The translations under genes and the position numbers were made by a program. From Desulfurispora thermophila DSM 16022 (GTDB lineage Bacteria > Bacillota > Desulfotomaculia > Desulfotomaculales > Desulfurisporaceae), in contig NZ_AQWN01000010.1 in assembly GCF_000376385.1 (NCBI RefSeq), positions 62,231 through 126,230 of the forward strand: 64,000 bases of DNA, given 5' to 3'. This document shows, piece after piece, positions 17,791 to 26,329 of the stretch; positions within the stretch are counted from its first letter, which is position 1, and the number at the start of each line of letters is the position of its first letter. Under the pieces are notes generated by a model. The model saw nothing but the letters and a program-made list of their open reading frames with translations. It did not search any database and was not told the origin of the DNA.

Positions 17791-18900
17791 CTATTTAGGG
17801 ATAGTCCCATCCACGCCTTCCACGAACCAGTCAAACTTGAGCATGTCGGCATCGGACATCCTTTGTCCGGCCGGCACTCTTACCTGACCTTTCTGATCCT
17901 TGATCGGACCGGTGAAGACATCCCACTGCCCGCTCAGGATCTTTTGCTTGGCATCCTCAACCAGCTTCTTGGTCTCCTCGTCAACCATGGGCCCGTATGG
18001 CGCCAGTCCTACTATGTTGTCGCTCATAGGACCCCAGTACTGCTCGGACTTCCAGGTGCCATTTTTAACAGCTTCCACTACTTTCACGTAGTAAGGACCC
18101 CAGTTCCACACAGCCGAAGTCATCACCGCCTTGGGCGCCAGCTTGCTCATATCGCTGTTATAACCAATGCCCAGTTTCCCCTTTTCTTCCGCTGCCTGTT
18201 GAGGACCAGGGGTGTCCTGGTGCTGGGCGATCACATCACAGCCGGCATCAAGCAGTGTCTTGGCCGCTTCTTTTTCCGCCGCCGGGTCGTACCAGGTGTT
18301 GGTCCAGACCACCTTGACCTTGGCCTGCGGGTTGACGGAACGTACACCCAAAGTAAAGGCGTTAATGCCACGCACCACTTCTGGGATGGGGTGGGCAGCC
18401 ACATAGCCAACTAAATTGCTCTTGGTGGCTTTGCCAGCCACAATACCGGTCAGATAGCGGGCCTGGTACATGCGACCAAAGTAAGTACCCACATTGGGAG
18501 CCGTTTTATAACCCGAACAGTGCATAAACACAACATTGGGGTATTTTTTAGCCACATTGATCACCGGATCCATGTAGCCAAAGCTGGTAGCAAAAATTAT
18601 TTTATTACCCTGCTCGGCCAACTGGGTGAGCACGCGCTCGGCATCTGCCCCTTCCGGTACCGATTCCACAATGCTGGTCTCTACATCGGGCATCTTTTCC
18701 ATTAAGTACTTACGCCCCTGGTCGTGAGAATAAGTCCACCCGGCATCTCCCACCGGCCCCACATACACGAAGGCTACTTTCAGTTTTTCCTTGCTGTCGC
18801 TTTTGGCGGCTTTCTGCTCTGTACCACCGCAACCGCTCACCATCAATATGGCCAGCACCAGCAGAGTGCTCAACCACAAAGATACACGTCGCAAGTTCAT
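17791..18900 (-). CDS. BMP family ABC transporter substrate-binding lipoprotein
   Basis: A 369-residue lipoprotein with lipobox VSGCGG near residues 22-27. The mature part shows VAFVYVGPVGDAGWTYSHDQGR, the N-terminal signature of BmpA/PnrA/YufN purine-nucleoside receptors, and later VGYVAAHPIPEVVRGINAF. Family members bind purine nucleosides at the cell surface. It is the first gene of the importer-xpt-purLQ block, which supports a purine substrate (inference). SD GAGGAGG lies before the ATG. I looked for a purine riboswitch in 18901-19088 and found none of the conserved core. Confidence 0.93.
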   Translation of the reverse strand: MNLRRVSLWLSTLLVLAILMVSGCGGTEQKAAKSDSKEKLKVAFVYVGPVGDAGWTYSHDQGRKYLMEKMPDVETSIVESVPEGADAERVLTQLAEQGNKIIFATSFGYMDPVINVAKKYPNVVFMHCSGYKTAPNVGTYFGRMYQARYLTGIVAGKATKSNLVGYVAAHPIPEVVRGINAFTLGVRSVNPQAKVKVVWTNTWYDPAAEKEAAKTLLDAGCDVIAQHQDTPGPQQAAEEKGKLGIGYNSDMSKLAPKAVMTSAVWNWGPYYVKVVEAVKNGTWKSEQYWGPMSDNIVGLAPYGPMVDEETKKLVEDAKQKILSGQWDVFTGPIKDQKGQVRVPAGQRMSDADMLKFDWFVEGVDGTIPK

Positions 18901-19088
18901 TTGTCTCCATACCTCCTCATTATCATTTGTCTGATTCCTGCCTCAAGGTCAACAAAAACACATGCCGAGACAAAATTGCCGCTACCCGCTGATAATTCGC
19001 CTCACCACCCTCTGCCGACAAAACATGGCAAGTTTTACCCCGGTCTTATTCCATATCTATCATAATAAATCCTGCTATATAAAAATTT

Positions 19089-19577
19089 TTATTCATATCC
19101 GGCATACTGGGCCAAAATACCCTGCCGGATTTCCTCCCGGATTTCATCGTATTCCTGGCGGTTTTTGACCTGCCCTTCTTTCTTTAACTGTTCAAAAAGC
19201 CAGTAGTCGTAAATAGCCTGCTGCAGGGCCTGCACCGCCAACAATGAACAATGCTTTTTCCGCTCCGGCAAGCCATCCAGGTAGGTGACTACATCGTCAT
19301 CGGTGATCTGCAAGGCTTCGTCTGTATTTTTACCCAAAGCCAGTTCGGTAACCGCGCTGGATGTGGCAATTGCTCCGGCGCAACCGTACACTTTGAACTT
19401 TATATCCGCGATGCGTTCTTTTTCCACCCGCAAAGTAATAATGCACATATCACCACAGCTCGGATCGCCAATTTTCCCAATCCCGTTATAATCGGGCACC
19501 ACGCCCGCATTGCGCGGGTTCTGGAAGTGATCCAGCACCTTTTCACTGTACACAAGGTTATAGCTATCTTCGGCCAT
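19089..19577 (-). CDS. IscU/NifU-like Fe-S cluster scaffold protein
   Basis: A 162-residue NifU N-terminal domain protein. The three cluster-ligating cysteines are present at C41 (DPSCGDMC), C66 (VYGCAGAIATSS) and C110 (KKHCSLLA), with the conserved D43; the extra C45 is unusual. Such proteins assemble [2Fe-2S]/[4Fe-4S] clusters from sulfide supplied by a cysteine desulfurase. No nifS/iscS gene is adjacent. The C-terminal 35 residues (rich in E, K, R) extend beyond the domain. It is a single gene, with its promoter presumably in the gap shared with divergent rnhA. Confidence 0.9.
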   Translation of the reverse strand: MAEDSYNLVYSEKVLDHFQNPRNAGVVPDYNGIGKIGDPSCGDMCIITLRVEKERIADIKFKVYGCAGAIATSSAVTELALGKNTDEALQITDDDVVTYLDGLPERKKHCSLLAVQALQQAIYDYWLFEQLKKEGQVKNRQEYDEIREEIRQGILAQYAGYE

Positions 19578-19721
19578 AAATTACCGAACCTCCCTTTTTC
19601 CAACTAATTGTGCAGTTGCTCTCGCGGCCCACTGCCCGAAACTATACATCCAAGATGTTGATTTTTCGACAAAAATTACATCAACCCTGCTTGTTGCATT
19701 AAACTTGTATTATGCATAAAC

Positions 19722-19749
19722 AAAAAATGCTGGTAAAATAATGCCAGCA
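19722..19749 (-). terminator. Possible terminator stopping antisense transcription into rnhA promoter region
   Basis: A six-base inverted repeat TGCTGG/CCAGCA followed by TTTTTT when read on the minus strand. No minus gene ends directly here; it would block readthrough from the acyl-CoA ligase gene that has crossed rnhA. Confidence 0.4.
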
Positions 19750-19771
19750 AAAAAAGGAAAGCAGGTGAACC

Positions 19772-20278
19772 ATGCTGGCAGAACTACCTCAAGTGGAGAT
19801 CTATACAGACGGTGCCTGCACGGGTAACCCTGGCCCGGGCGGGTACGGTGTGATTTTAAAGTACGGCGACAGAATTAAAGAGCTGAGCGGTGGTTTTGCC
19901 CTTACCACCAACAACCGGATGGAAATCCTGGCCGCCATTGTAGGCTTGGAAGCGCTCAAACGTCCCTGTCAGGTAACGCTGTTCAGCGACAGCCGTTATC
20001 TGGTGGATGCCGTAAACCAGAGCTGGGTGGAACGCTGGCGCAGGTATGGCTGGAAAAAAGGCAAAAACGGCGAGCCGGCCAAAAACGTCGACCTCTGGCA
20101 GCGCCTGTTACCGCTGCTGGAAAAACACCGGGTAACCTTGGTCTGGGTAAAGGGTCACGCCGACAACCATTACAACAACCGCTGCGACCAACTGGCTGTG
20201 CAGGCGGCCGGCCAGCCCGATCTGCCGCCCGATCCGGGCTACCAGGCAGGTGGTGCACCGGTATCTATGCTATTTTAG
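19772..20278 (+). CDS. rnhA: Ribonuclease HI
   Basis: A 168-residue enzyme that cuts the RNA strand of RNA-DNA hybrids. All catalytic acids are in place: D13 in [15 protein letters not shown]51 in [10 protein letters not shown]73 in FSDSRYL and D139, with the helper histidine H129 in VKGHADN. The basic handle region (about 84-100, [10 protein letters not shown]) used for substrate binding is present. SD AAAGCAGGTG precedes the ATG. It is a lone plus-strand gene between two minus-strand genes. Confidence 0.95.
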   Translation: MLAELPQVEIYTDGACTGNPGPGGYGVILKYGDRIKELSGGFALTTNNRMEILAAIVGLEALKRPCQVTLFSDSRYLVDAVNQSWVERWRRYGWKKGKNGEPAKNVDLWQRLLPLLEKHRVTLVWVKGHADNHYNNRCDQLAVQAAGQPDLPPDPGYQAGGAPVSMLF

Positions 20279-20414
20279 CTTGCTACAGATTAAACCAGGT
20301 AGTCACCGGCCGCAATTGAAAACCTGCACCGAAATTAGCAACCACCAGCCAAGCAGACGCACTTGCTGGCGGGTCCGCCCCATTCCCACACAAAACCGTT
20401 CCCCAAAACACCGA

Positions 20415-20443
20415 CCCGGCAGCACGCATAGCGTACTGCCGGG
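20415..20443 (-). terminator. Terminator after the acyl-CoA ligase gene
   Basis: Near-perfect 13-bp inverted repeat CCCGGCAGCACGC/GCGTACTGCCGGG with a 3-base loop, 12 bases past the stop. The downstream minus-strand sequence is only moderately T-rich (GTCGGTGTTTTGG). Confidence 0.6.
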
Positions 20444-20454
20444 CCGGATAAATG

Positions 20455-22062
20455 CTAACCCTGTACTCTTTTTTCTCTGCCCGCCCATTCCCGGTCACGC
20501 AACTTAAATTTCTGGATTTTGCCGGTGGCGGTTTTGGGAAGCTCGCCGAACTCGATATATTTGGGCACCTTGTAGCGGGCGATACGCTCCCGGCAGAAAT
20601 TGATAATATCCTCCGCCGTGGGATTGGTACCGGGTTTGGGCATGATGAAGGCCTTGGGCACTTCGCCCCACTTTTCATCCGGAGTGGAAACCACAGCCAC
20701 TTCCAGCACATCGGGGTGCTGGTAGATCACGTTCTCCACCTCAACCGTGGAGATATTTTCCCCGCCGCTGATAATAATGTCTTTCAACCGGTCTTTGATC
20801 TCCACATACCCGTCGGGATGCACCACCGCCATGTCCCCGCTGTGGAACCACCCGCCCCGGAAGGCCTCCGCCGTGGCCTCGGGCTGTTTGTAATAGCCAG
20901 CCATGACGTTGTTGCCCCGCATGACAATTTCCCCCAGCGTCTGCCCATCCCGGGGTACTTCCTGCATGGTCACCGGATCCACCACCGTCATGTATACGGC
21001 CGTCAGGTAAGGAACCCCCTGCCGGGCTTTGATCTCGGCCCGCTGCTCCAAAGGCAGATCGTCCCATTTGTCCTGCCATTCACAGATACTGTGCGGACCA
21101 TAAACCTCGGTGAGACCGTAAACCTGGGTTACTCTGGCCCCAATGCTCTCCATGTTTTTGATTACTGTGGGAGAAGGCGGAGCCCCGGCCGTTAAAATGT
21201 GCAGCGGGCGGGGAAGTTCCACCCTGTTTTTCTCCAGATAGAGAATCATGCCGCTCAACACGATTGGCGCAGCGCACATATGGCTGACCAGACCGGCTCC
21301 GATCAGCCGGAAGACCTCGGCCGGATCCACCTTGCGCAGGCAGACATTGGTTGCCATGGCCGCAATCACGCCCCAGGTGAAACACCAGCCGTTGCAGTGA
21401 AACATGGGCAGTGTCCACAGATAAGAGGAAGACTTGTCCATTTCACTGTGCAGCACCTCGCCCAATGCATTCAGGTAGGCGCCCCGATGGGTATACATTA
21501 CACCTTTGGGCATTCCGGTTGTGCCGCTGGTGTAGTTGATGGTGATAACCTCATTTTCGTCTTCCACAGGGATAGGCAGATCGCTTTCCGCTCCCCCGGC
21601 CAAAAACTCCTCATAATCCGGCCCGGGCAAGGGTGTTTCCGCTGAAATATCGCAGATATTCACAATTTTCTGCAACCCGGTCAGCTCGGGGAGCACCGGC
21701 TGAATCAAAGCAGCCAGTTCGTTGTCCACAAACAGAAAACGGCTGTCCGAATGGTTGATGATATAGGCTATTTCCCGGGGTGAAAGCCGGATGTTAATGC
21801 TGACCAGCACGCCGCCCGCCCAGGGCACACCGAAATGCGCCTCCAGCATGGGCGGAATGTTGGGGCACAGAAAGGCTACCTTATCTCCCCTTTGCAGCCC
21901 TGCTCTGTGCAATGCGCTGGCCAGGCGCATCACCCGCCGGTAAAACTGCTGGTAAGTGTAAATTTGCTCCCCGTAGCGCACGGCCGGTTTGTCCGGCAGC
22001 ACAGCCGCGTTGCGCTGCAAAAACTGCAGTGGTGACAGCGGCTCATAGTTCACTTTTAACAA
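20455..22062 (-). CDS. Acyl-CoA synthetase (AMP-forming, medium/long-chain type)
   Basis: A 535-residue member of the adenylate-forming family. The ATP loop is YTSGTTGMPKGVMYTHRG (about 179-196), followed by YGLTEVYGPHS, the hinge D-R-L-K-D-I-I-I-S-G-G-E, and the C-terminal catalytic lysine in PKTATGKIQKFKL. It activates a carboxylic acid to the acyl-CoA through an acyl-AMP. The pattern is closest to medium-chain fatty acyl or 3-methylmercaptopropionyl-CoA ligases (DmdB-like), but chain length cannot be decided from sequence. The PxxxxGK lysine is the usual site of reversible acetylation by AcuA/Pat enzymes, and an acuA gene is in this window at 34845. It is monocistronic. Confidence 0.9.
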   Translation of the reverse strand: MLKVNYEPLSPLQFLQRNAAVLPDKPAVRYGEQIYTYQQFYRRVMRLASALHRAGLQRGDKVAFLCPNIPPMLEAHFGVPWAGGVLVSINIRLSPREIAYIINHSDSRFLFVDNELAALIQPVLPELTGLQKIVNICDISAETPLPGPDYEEFLAGGAESDLPIPVEDENEVITINYTSGTTGMPKGVMYTHRGAYLNALGEVLHSEMDKSSSYLWTLPMFHCNGWCFTWGVIAAMATNVCLRKVDPAEVFRLIGAGLVSHMCAAPIVLSGMILYLEKNRVELPRPLHILTAGAPPSPTVIKNMESIGARVTQVYGLTEVYGPHSICEWQDKWDDLPLEQRAEIKARQGVPYLTAVYMTVVDPVTMQEVPRDGQTLGEIVMRGNNVMAGYYKQPEATAEAFRGGWFHSGDMAVVHPDGYVEIKDRLKDIIISGGENISTVEVENVIYQHPDVLEVAVVSTPDEKWGEVPKAFIMPKPGTNPTAEDIINFCRERIARYKVPKYIEFGELPKTATGKIQKFKLRDREWAGREKRVQG

Positions 22063-22257
22063 TTCAATCCCCCCAAGCGCAAGTTTTCGACATTTCTCAA
22101 TATTCTAAATAGTAGGATTCTATGCCGCATCAATTTTTCCTGCTGACATCTAAATATAAATTTCTGATTGCTTCAGAAATCGGGGACACTTTTTAAACAA
22201 TAAAAAAGGATTATTGCAGTAGTCAAAGAAAATAATCATAATATGATGGAGAACATT

Positions 22258-23040
22258 GTGCAAGTGCTGGAGCTGACAAAGGAATATCCCTCTTTGACCG
22301 CAGTGGACAGCATTTCCTTTACTGTCCGGCAGGGAGAAATCTTCGGTTTCCTGGGGCCAAATGGAGCTGGCAAGTCCACCACTATCAAAATGCTGGCCAC
22401 TTTGCTCAAACCAACCCGGGGCACCGCTCTCATCAACGGTTACGACATTGTCCGGCAGCCCAACCAGGTTCGCCAGTCCATTGGCATGGTTTTTCAGGAC
22501 CCCTCGCTGGACGAGCGCCTGACAGCCAGGGAAAACCTGGTTTTTCACGCCATGCTTTACAATGTGCCCAGCCGCGAGATGAACAGTCGTATTGCCAGCG
22601 TACTGGAAATGGTGGATCTGGCCGACCGGCAACACCATCTGGTGCGCACTTTTTCCGGGGGCATGAAAAGGCGACTGGAAATTGCCCGCGGTCTGCTGCA
22701 CTACCCGGCCGTGCTATTTCTGGATGAACCCACCGTGGGCCTGGACCCCCAGACCCGGCACCGCATCTGGCAATATATCCATGGCCTGCAGCAGCAGCAC
22801 CGCATCACTATCTTCATGACCACCCATTATATGGAAGAAGCAGAAAACTGCCAGCGCATTGCCATTATTGACCATGGTCGCCTGGTGGCCCTGGACAGCC
22901 CGCTCAAGCTGAAAGAGCAGTACAGCGCGTCCAGTCTGGACGAAGTCTTTATCCACCTGACAGGACGGGAAATCCGCGAAGAGATTGTCCGTCCCCAACT
23001 GGGCAGCAGTCCCCGGGGACACCTGCGACGGAGGCGATAA
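22258..23040 (+). CDS. ABC transporter ATP-binding protein (DrrA/ABC-2 type)
   Basis: A single-domain ATPase of about 260 residues. Walker A is [11 protein letters not shown], the signature is [15 protein letters not shown] and Walker B is [12 protein letters not shown], followed by a switch histidine in TTHYMEEAE. The DrrA-like C-terminal tail ends [14 protein letters not shown]. It pairs with the ABC-2 permease encoded one base downstream; such pairs export drugs, lipids or polysaccharides. The GTG at 22258 is chosen because GGAG lies six bases upstream; ATG codons at 22243/22246 are alternatives. Nothing in the neighbourhood shows the substrate. Confidence 0.92.
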   Translation: MQVLELTKEYPSLTAVDSISFTVRQGEIFGFLGPNGAGKSTTIKMLATLLKPTRGTALINGYDIVRQPNQVRQSIGMVFQDPSLDERLTARENLVFHAMLYNVPSREMNSRIASVLEMVDLADRQHHLVRTFSGGMKRRLEIARGLLHYPAVLFLDEPTVGLDPQTRHRIWQYIHGLQQQHRITIFMTTHYMEEAENCQRIAIIDHGRLVALDSPLKLKEQYSASSLDEVFIHLTGREIREEIVRPQLGSSPRGHLRRRR

Positions 23041-23041
23041 A

Positions 23042-23830
23042 ATGCCTGCCCTGCGCGCTATTTACACAATCTGGCTGCGGGATCTAATCCGTTTTGCCCG
23101 CGAAAAAAGTCGCATCATCAGCATGCTGGGTCAACCCCTGCTTTACCTTTTAATTGTCGGCAATGGCATGTCAGCAACTTTTCAACTGAGTGCCGCCCGG
23201 GTAGAAGGATTTAATTACCTGCTGTTCATGTATCCGGGTATTATTGGCATGTCCGTACTGTTCACCAGCATCTTTTCCGCCATCTCCATTGTTTGGGACA
23301 GGGAGTTCGGCTTTTTAAAAGAAGTGCTGGTAGCACCGGTACCCCGTTGGTCCGTGGCTGTCGGTAAAGCGCTGGGAGGCAGCACAATCGCCATGCTGCA
23401 GGGTTCCATCCTCCTGCTGCTGGCCCCTTTTTTGGGATTGAAAATGTCTTTTGCCCAACTGTTTGCTCTGCTGGCCGTGCTATTTTTGATCGCCTTTTCC
23501 CTGACATCGCTGGGCATCACCATTGCCTCCCGCATGGAGACAATGGAAGGCTTCCAGATGATGATGAATTTTCTGGTTATGCCCTTGTTCTTTTTAAGCG
23601 GTGCCATGTTCCCCCTGAAAGGACTGCCGGACTGGATGGATAAGGTCATGCATTTGGATCCGCTTACCTATGGGGTAGATGCCCTGCGGCACATCATGTA
23701 TGGCCAGATGCCCGCCCTAAAAACTTTAACCCGCTTTAGCCTGCCCCACGACCTGCTGGTGGTGGCCGCCATGGCTACCGTACTGATCAGCCTGGGGACA
23801 ATATCATTCAGCCGCCAAAACCATAATTAA
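23042..23830 (+). CDS. ABC-2 type transporter permease
   Basis: A 262-residue protein with six predicted membrane helices. The family motif is seen in VWDREFGFLKEVLVAPVPRW, the cytoplasmic loop typical of DrrB-like permeases, and the late segment FFLSGAMFPLKGLPDWM. The ATG at 23042 follows the ATPase stop with a good SD (GGAGGCGATAAA); the reading frame opens earlier, inside the ATPase gene, but that is an overlap artefact. It makes the membrane half of the exporter with the preceding gene and is followed by a terminator. Confidence 0.92.
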   Translation: MPALRAIYTIWLRDLIRFAREKSRIISMLGQPLLYLLIVGNGMSATFQLSAARVEGFNYLLFMYPGIIGMSVLFTSIFSAISIVWDREFGFLKEVLVAPVPRWSVAVGKALGGSTIAMLQGSILLLLAPFLGLKMSFAQLFALLAVLFLIAFSLTSLGITIASRMETMEGFQMMMNFLVMPLFFLSGAMFPLKGLPDWMDKVMHLDPLTYGVDALRHIMYGQMPALKTLTRFSLPHDLLVVAAMATVLISLGTISFSRQNHN

Positions 23831-23848
23831 TACCATTAATACCACCCC

Positions 23849-23870
23849 AACCGCCTGCCGGGCGGTTTTT
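23849..23870 (+). terminator. Terminator of the ABC-2 exporter operon
   Basis: Inverted repeat AACCGCC/GGCGGTT with a 5-base loop and a T run directly after, 18 bases past the permease stop. Confidence 0.85.
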
Positions 23871-23941
23871 CTGTTACATAACCACAAGCAGAAAAAGACA
23901 AAATACAAAACGGTAACAAACAACACCGGAGGAGTAGTCCC

Positions 23942-24637
23942 ATGCTTGTCATGATGATGCGCACACTGATTATGTTTCTGGTGGTGGTGGTAGCCCTGCG
24001 TTTGATGGGCAAGAGACAGATCGGCAAACTGCAACCGTATGAACTGGTAATAATCATTATGATCTCGGAACTGGCTTCCATACCAATGCAAAATGTCAGC
24101 GTTCCTCTCATTGCCGGCTTTGTGCCCATCTTCAGCCTGCTGTTGGTGCAAATTATTCTATCATTAGTATCCTTGCACAGTGAGTGGGCCAGGGGTTTTG
24201 TTTGTGGTCGACCCAGTATTCTAATCCGCAACGGCAAAATTGTGGAAGAAGAACTGGCCAGATCGCGCTACAATATCAATGACCTGTTGGAGCAATTGCG
24301 GATAAAAAACGTCCCCAATGTCGCCCATGTAGAATTTGCCATTCTGGAAACCGGCGGGGAACTGAGCGTTATTCCCAAATCCCAGCACCGTCCATTGAGC
24401 CCGGCCGACATGAGCATACCTACTGAGTACGAAGGGTTGCCCATACCACTGATTATTGATGGCTATCTGGACCGGGAAAGTCTCCGCGACATTAACTTGA
24501 CGGAAGAGTGGCTGCTGGACCAGCTGGCCCGCCAGGGCATTACAGACTATAAGCAGGTTCTCTATGCCAGCATTGATACACAGGGTAACTTTTTCTGCCA
24601 GCGCAAGGTCAGCAAAAAGGCGGGTGCTTTGGTTTGA
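23942..24637 (+). CDS. DUF421 (YetF-like) membrane protein
   Basis: A 231-residue protein with about three N-terminal membrane helices and the family motif LRLMGKRQIGKLQPYELVIIIMISELAS. This is followed by a soluble part with the repeated pattern RPSILIRNGKIVEEELARSRYNI and LIIDGYLDRESLRDINL. YetF/YdfS-like proteins are membrane proteins of spore-formers and others; their role is not known biochemically, although some relatives are linked to spore germination. SD CGGAGGAG precedes the ATG. The stop overlaps the TTG start of the DUF4363 gene, a common pairing. Confidence 0.88.
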   Translation: MLVMMMRTLIMFLVVVVALRLMGKRQIGKLQPYELVIIIMISELASIPMQNVSVPLIAGFVPIFSLLLVQIILSLVSLHSEWARGFVCGRPSILIRNGKIVEEELARSRYNINDLLEQLRIKNVPNVAHVEFAILETGGELSVIPKSQHRPLSPADMSIPTEYEGLPIPLIIDGYLDRESLRDINLTEEWLLDQLARQGITDYKQVLYASIDTQGNFFCQRKVSKKAGALV

Positions 24638-25014
24638 GACTGCTTATATCATTACTCATCTTGCTCGGACTGATTGTTTACGGCGGTCTTTATGTGCACA
24701 ATCAGCTCGCATCCCAAACATCATCCATGGTATCGCAGGTGGAAGAGATAAAAAGCGCCGCTAGAAAAAAGGACTGGACAAGAGCCGAGCAGCAGTTAGC
24801 AGGCGTAACCAATATTTGGAGAAAGCAACAGGGCTGGTGGACTTTGCTTATGAACCACCAGGAAATTGAAGCGGTGGATTTCGCCCTGGCCCGCACCCAG
24901 GCTGCCGTTGAAACCCAGAACTCCGCCGCCTGCGCGGTGGAAGCGGAAGAATTGAAAGCCATCCTGCAGCACATTCCGGAAAAAGAAGCCTTTGCCCTGC
25001 GCAATATCCTGTAA
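24634..25014 (+). CDS. DUF4363 membrane-anchored protein
   Basis: A 126-residue protein with one N-terminal membrane helix (about residues 2-22) and a helical outer part with two conserved tryptophan-rich turns (WTRAEQQL and WRKQQGWWTLLMNHQEI). The pattern fits DUF4363, regularly encoded after DUF421 proteins. The start TTG overlaps the DUF421 stop (TTGA), suggesting coupled translation and a joint membrane complex. Function is unknown. Confidence 0.8.
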   Translation: MRLLISLLILLGLIVYGGLYVHNQLASQTSSMVSQVEEIKSAARKKDWTRAEQQLAGVTNIWRKQQGWWTLLMNHQEIEAVDFALARTQAAVETQNSAACAVEAEELKAILQHIPEKEAFALRNIL

Positions 25015-25025
25015 ACAATAGTAAA

Positions 25026-25047
25026 CCCCGGTCAAGATCGACCGGGG
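25026..25047. terminator. Bidirectional terminator between converging genes
   Basis: Perfect 8-bp stem CCCCGGTC/GACCGGGG with a 6-base loop. It lies between DUF4363 (plus) and the unknown gene ending at 25032 (minus), whose last codons lie in the stem. Flanks are only moderately T-rich. Confidence 0.6.
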
Positions 25048-25799
25048 TCAAGTTGTTTAATTTGGTGCTGGATAAATTGCACAGCCGCCCGTGCCCTGTT
25101 CACCCAGGGCTCCACATCCCGCCGGGAAGGGAAACCGGGGCGTCCCACCATTTCCTGTAAAAACAGGGCCAGCAACAGCGGGTCTTCCGCCAGTACGTGA
25201 CCAATCTCCTCGGTCAACTGGCGGTCAGTAAAAACAAAAGCCAACTCTCCGCACACATTGGTCCCACCCGGACTGCGCAGGAACCTGCACCAGGCTTTTG
25301 CCGCCGCCAGGCTGGCTTCATCACAAAGGGTCTGCCAGTATGCCCGGCTTAATATACAAAGCCGCTGTCCACTACCTTTCTGTAAGCGCAAAGTCGCTGT
25401 CTGGCTGCTTTCTGATTTTACTACCAGCAAAGTCCGCAATAACCATTCCAGATCGGCCGGCGTCCTGGTCTCGGGCAGGCAGCGGGTTAAGGAGGCGGTC
25501 AGCAAAGAAACCAGCACCCATTGCTGCCCTTGTTCCATCATCTGCCGGACAATCTCCTCTTTTTCCGGACAGCGTTCCAGGCGCAATTCCAGATAACGGG
25601 GAGAGAGGTCAGCAATGGTGGAAAATATATGTATTTTATCCTCCAGCGCTCCGGGCAATTCAATAAATAAACCCAGCATACGCAACCAGCGCGGGCTTTG
25701 TTCCAGCTCATGCAACGGCATCTCCAAAATCCGGTACACATAATTCCTGAACCAGCCACTGGTTTGCATGTCGGTAACTGCAGTTAAAAAGTCCTTCAT
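25032..25799 (-). CDS. Unknown helical protein next to a PPC-domain gene
   Basis: Not recognised. The 255-residue product is predicted to be soluble and largely alpha-helical, with acidic/arginine-rich helices (for example LSPRYLELRLERCPEKEEIV) and no signal peptide or metal motif. Codon use looks like the neighbours, so it is a real gene. It begins 26 bases after the PPC-domain gene on the same strand and ends inside a terminator stem. The two probably form a small operon. Confidence 0.7.
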   Translation of the reverse strand: MKDFLTAVTDMQTSGWFRNYVYRILEMPLHELEQSPRWLRMLGLFIELPGALEDKIHIFSTIADLSPRYLELRLERCPEKEEIVRQMMEQGQQWVLVSLLTASLTRCLPETRTPADLEWLLRTLLVVKSESSQTATLRLQKGSGQRLCILSRAYWQTLCDEASLAAAKAWCRFLRSPGGTNVCGELAFVFTDRQLTEEIGHVLAEDPLLLALFLQEMVGRPGFPSRRDVEPWVNRARAAVQFIQHQIKQLDPGRS

Positions 25800-25824
25800 C
25801 CTGCTCGGTTTCCCTTCTTCCGGT

Positions 25825-26274
25825 TTAACTTTTACCTGCCGGCAAGCTCAGAGCTTTCAACCCCAGCCGTTGGTCAAACTGACGCGCCGCCTCCAGTCCC
25901 GCCAATTCCCAGACAAATACTTCGGCCATCAAATATACGGTAGCTTTTTCCCGCACACAGCCGGTTAATACTGTATCACCCCGGCACCAGGAGGCGTGCA
26001 GGTGGATGATGGGCTCATGCTCATCCCAGAAAATGTTACCAGTAGCCAGTATTTCCCCGGGCTCATTCACCTCCCGCCAAACCGGCTCCGGCGGTAACAC
26101 AGCTTCCCCAGGCCCCACAACCAGCCTGGCCTGGCCTAGAGCACCAATCGCCCAGAAGACAGCCTGACGAATGTTCTCCCGCCTGGCCAGATCTTTGACC
26201 GCCTGCAACAAATCCTCCCCATGTTCCACGCGCACCACAAAAAATCTACCGGCAGCACCCTGACTGTACTGCAA
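25825..26274 (-). CDS. PPC (DUF296) domain protein
   Basis: A 149-residue single PPC domain. The conserved features are FFVVRVEHGEDLLQAVKDLA at the start and HLHASWCRGD in the middle, where the histidines and the following aspartate form a probable metal or ligand site in the trimeric fold. In plants PPC is joined to AT-hooks; bacterial proteins are single-domain, and their function is unclear despite the common label DNA-binding. The start is a TTG at 26274 behind AGGGGG. An operon with the unknown helical protein is likely. Confidence 0.85.
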   Translation of the reverse strand: MQYSQGAAGRFFVVRVEHGEDLLQAVKDLARRENIRQAVFWAIGALGQARLVVGPGEAVLPPEPVWREVNEPGEILATGNIFWDEHEPIIHLHASWCRGDTVLTGCVREKATVYLMAEVFVWELAGLEAARQFDQRLGLKALSLPAGKS

Positions 26275-26329
26275 AGAAATTACCCCCCTAACAAACTCTC
26301 AAAATTTTACTGCTGTCCATTATAGCATT

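Noticed and set aside
18901-19088. Purine riboswitch before the BMP lipoprotein gene
   Set aside because: The conserved core was not found on the minus strand.
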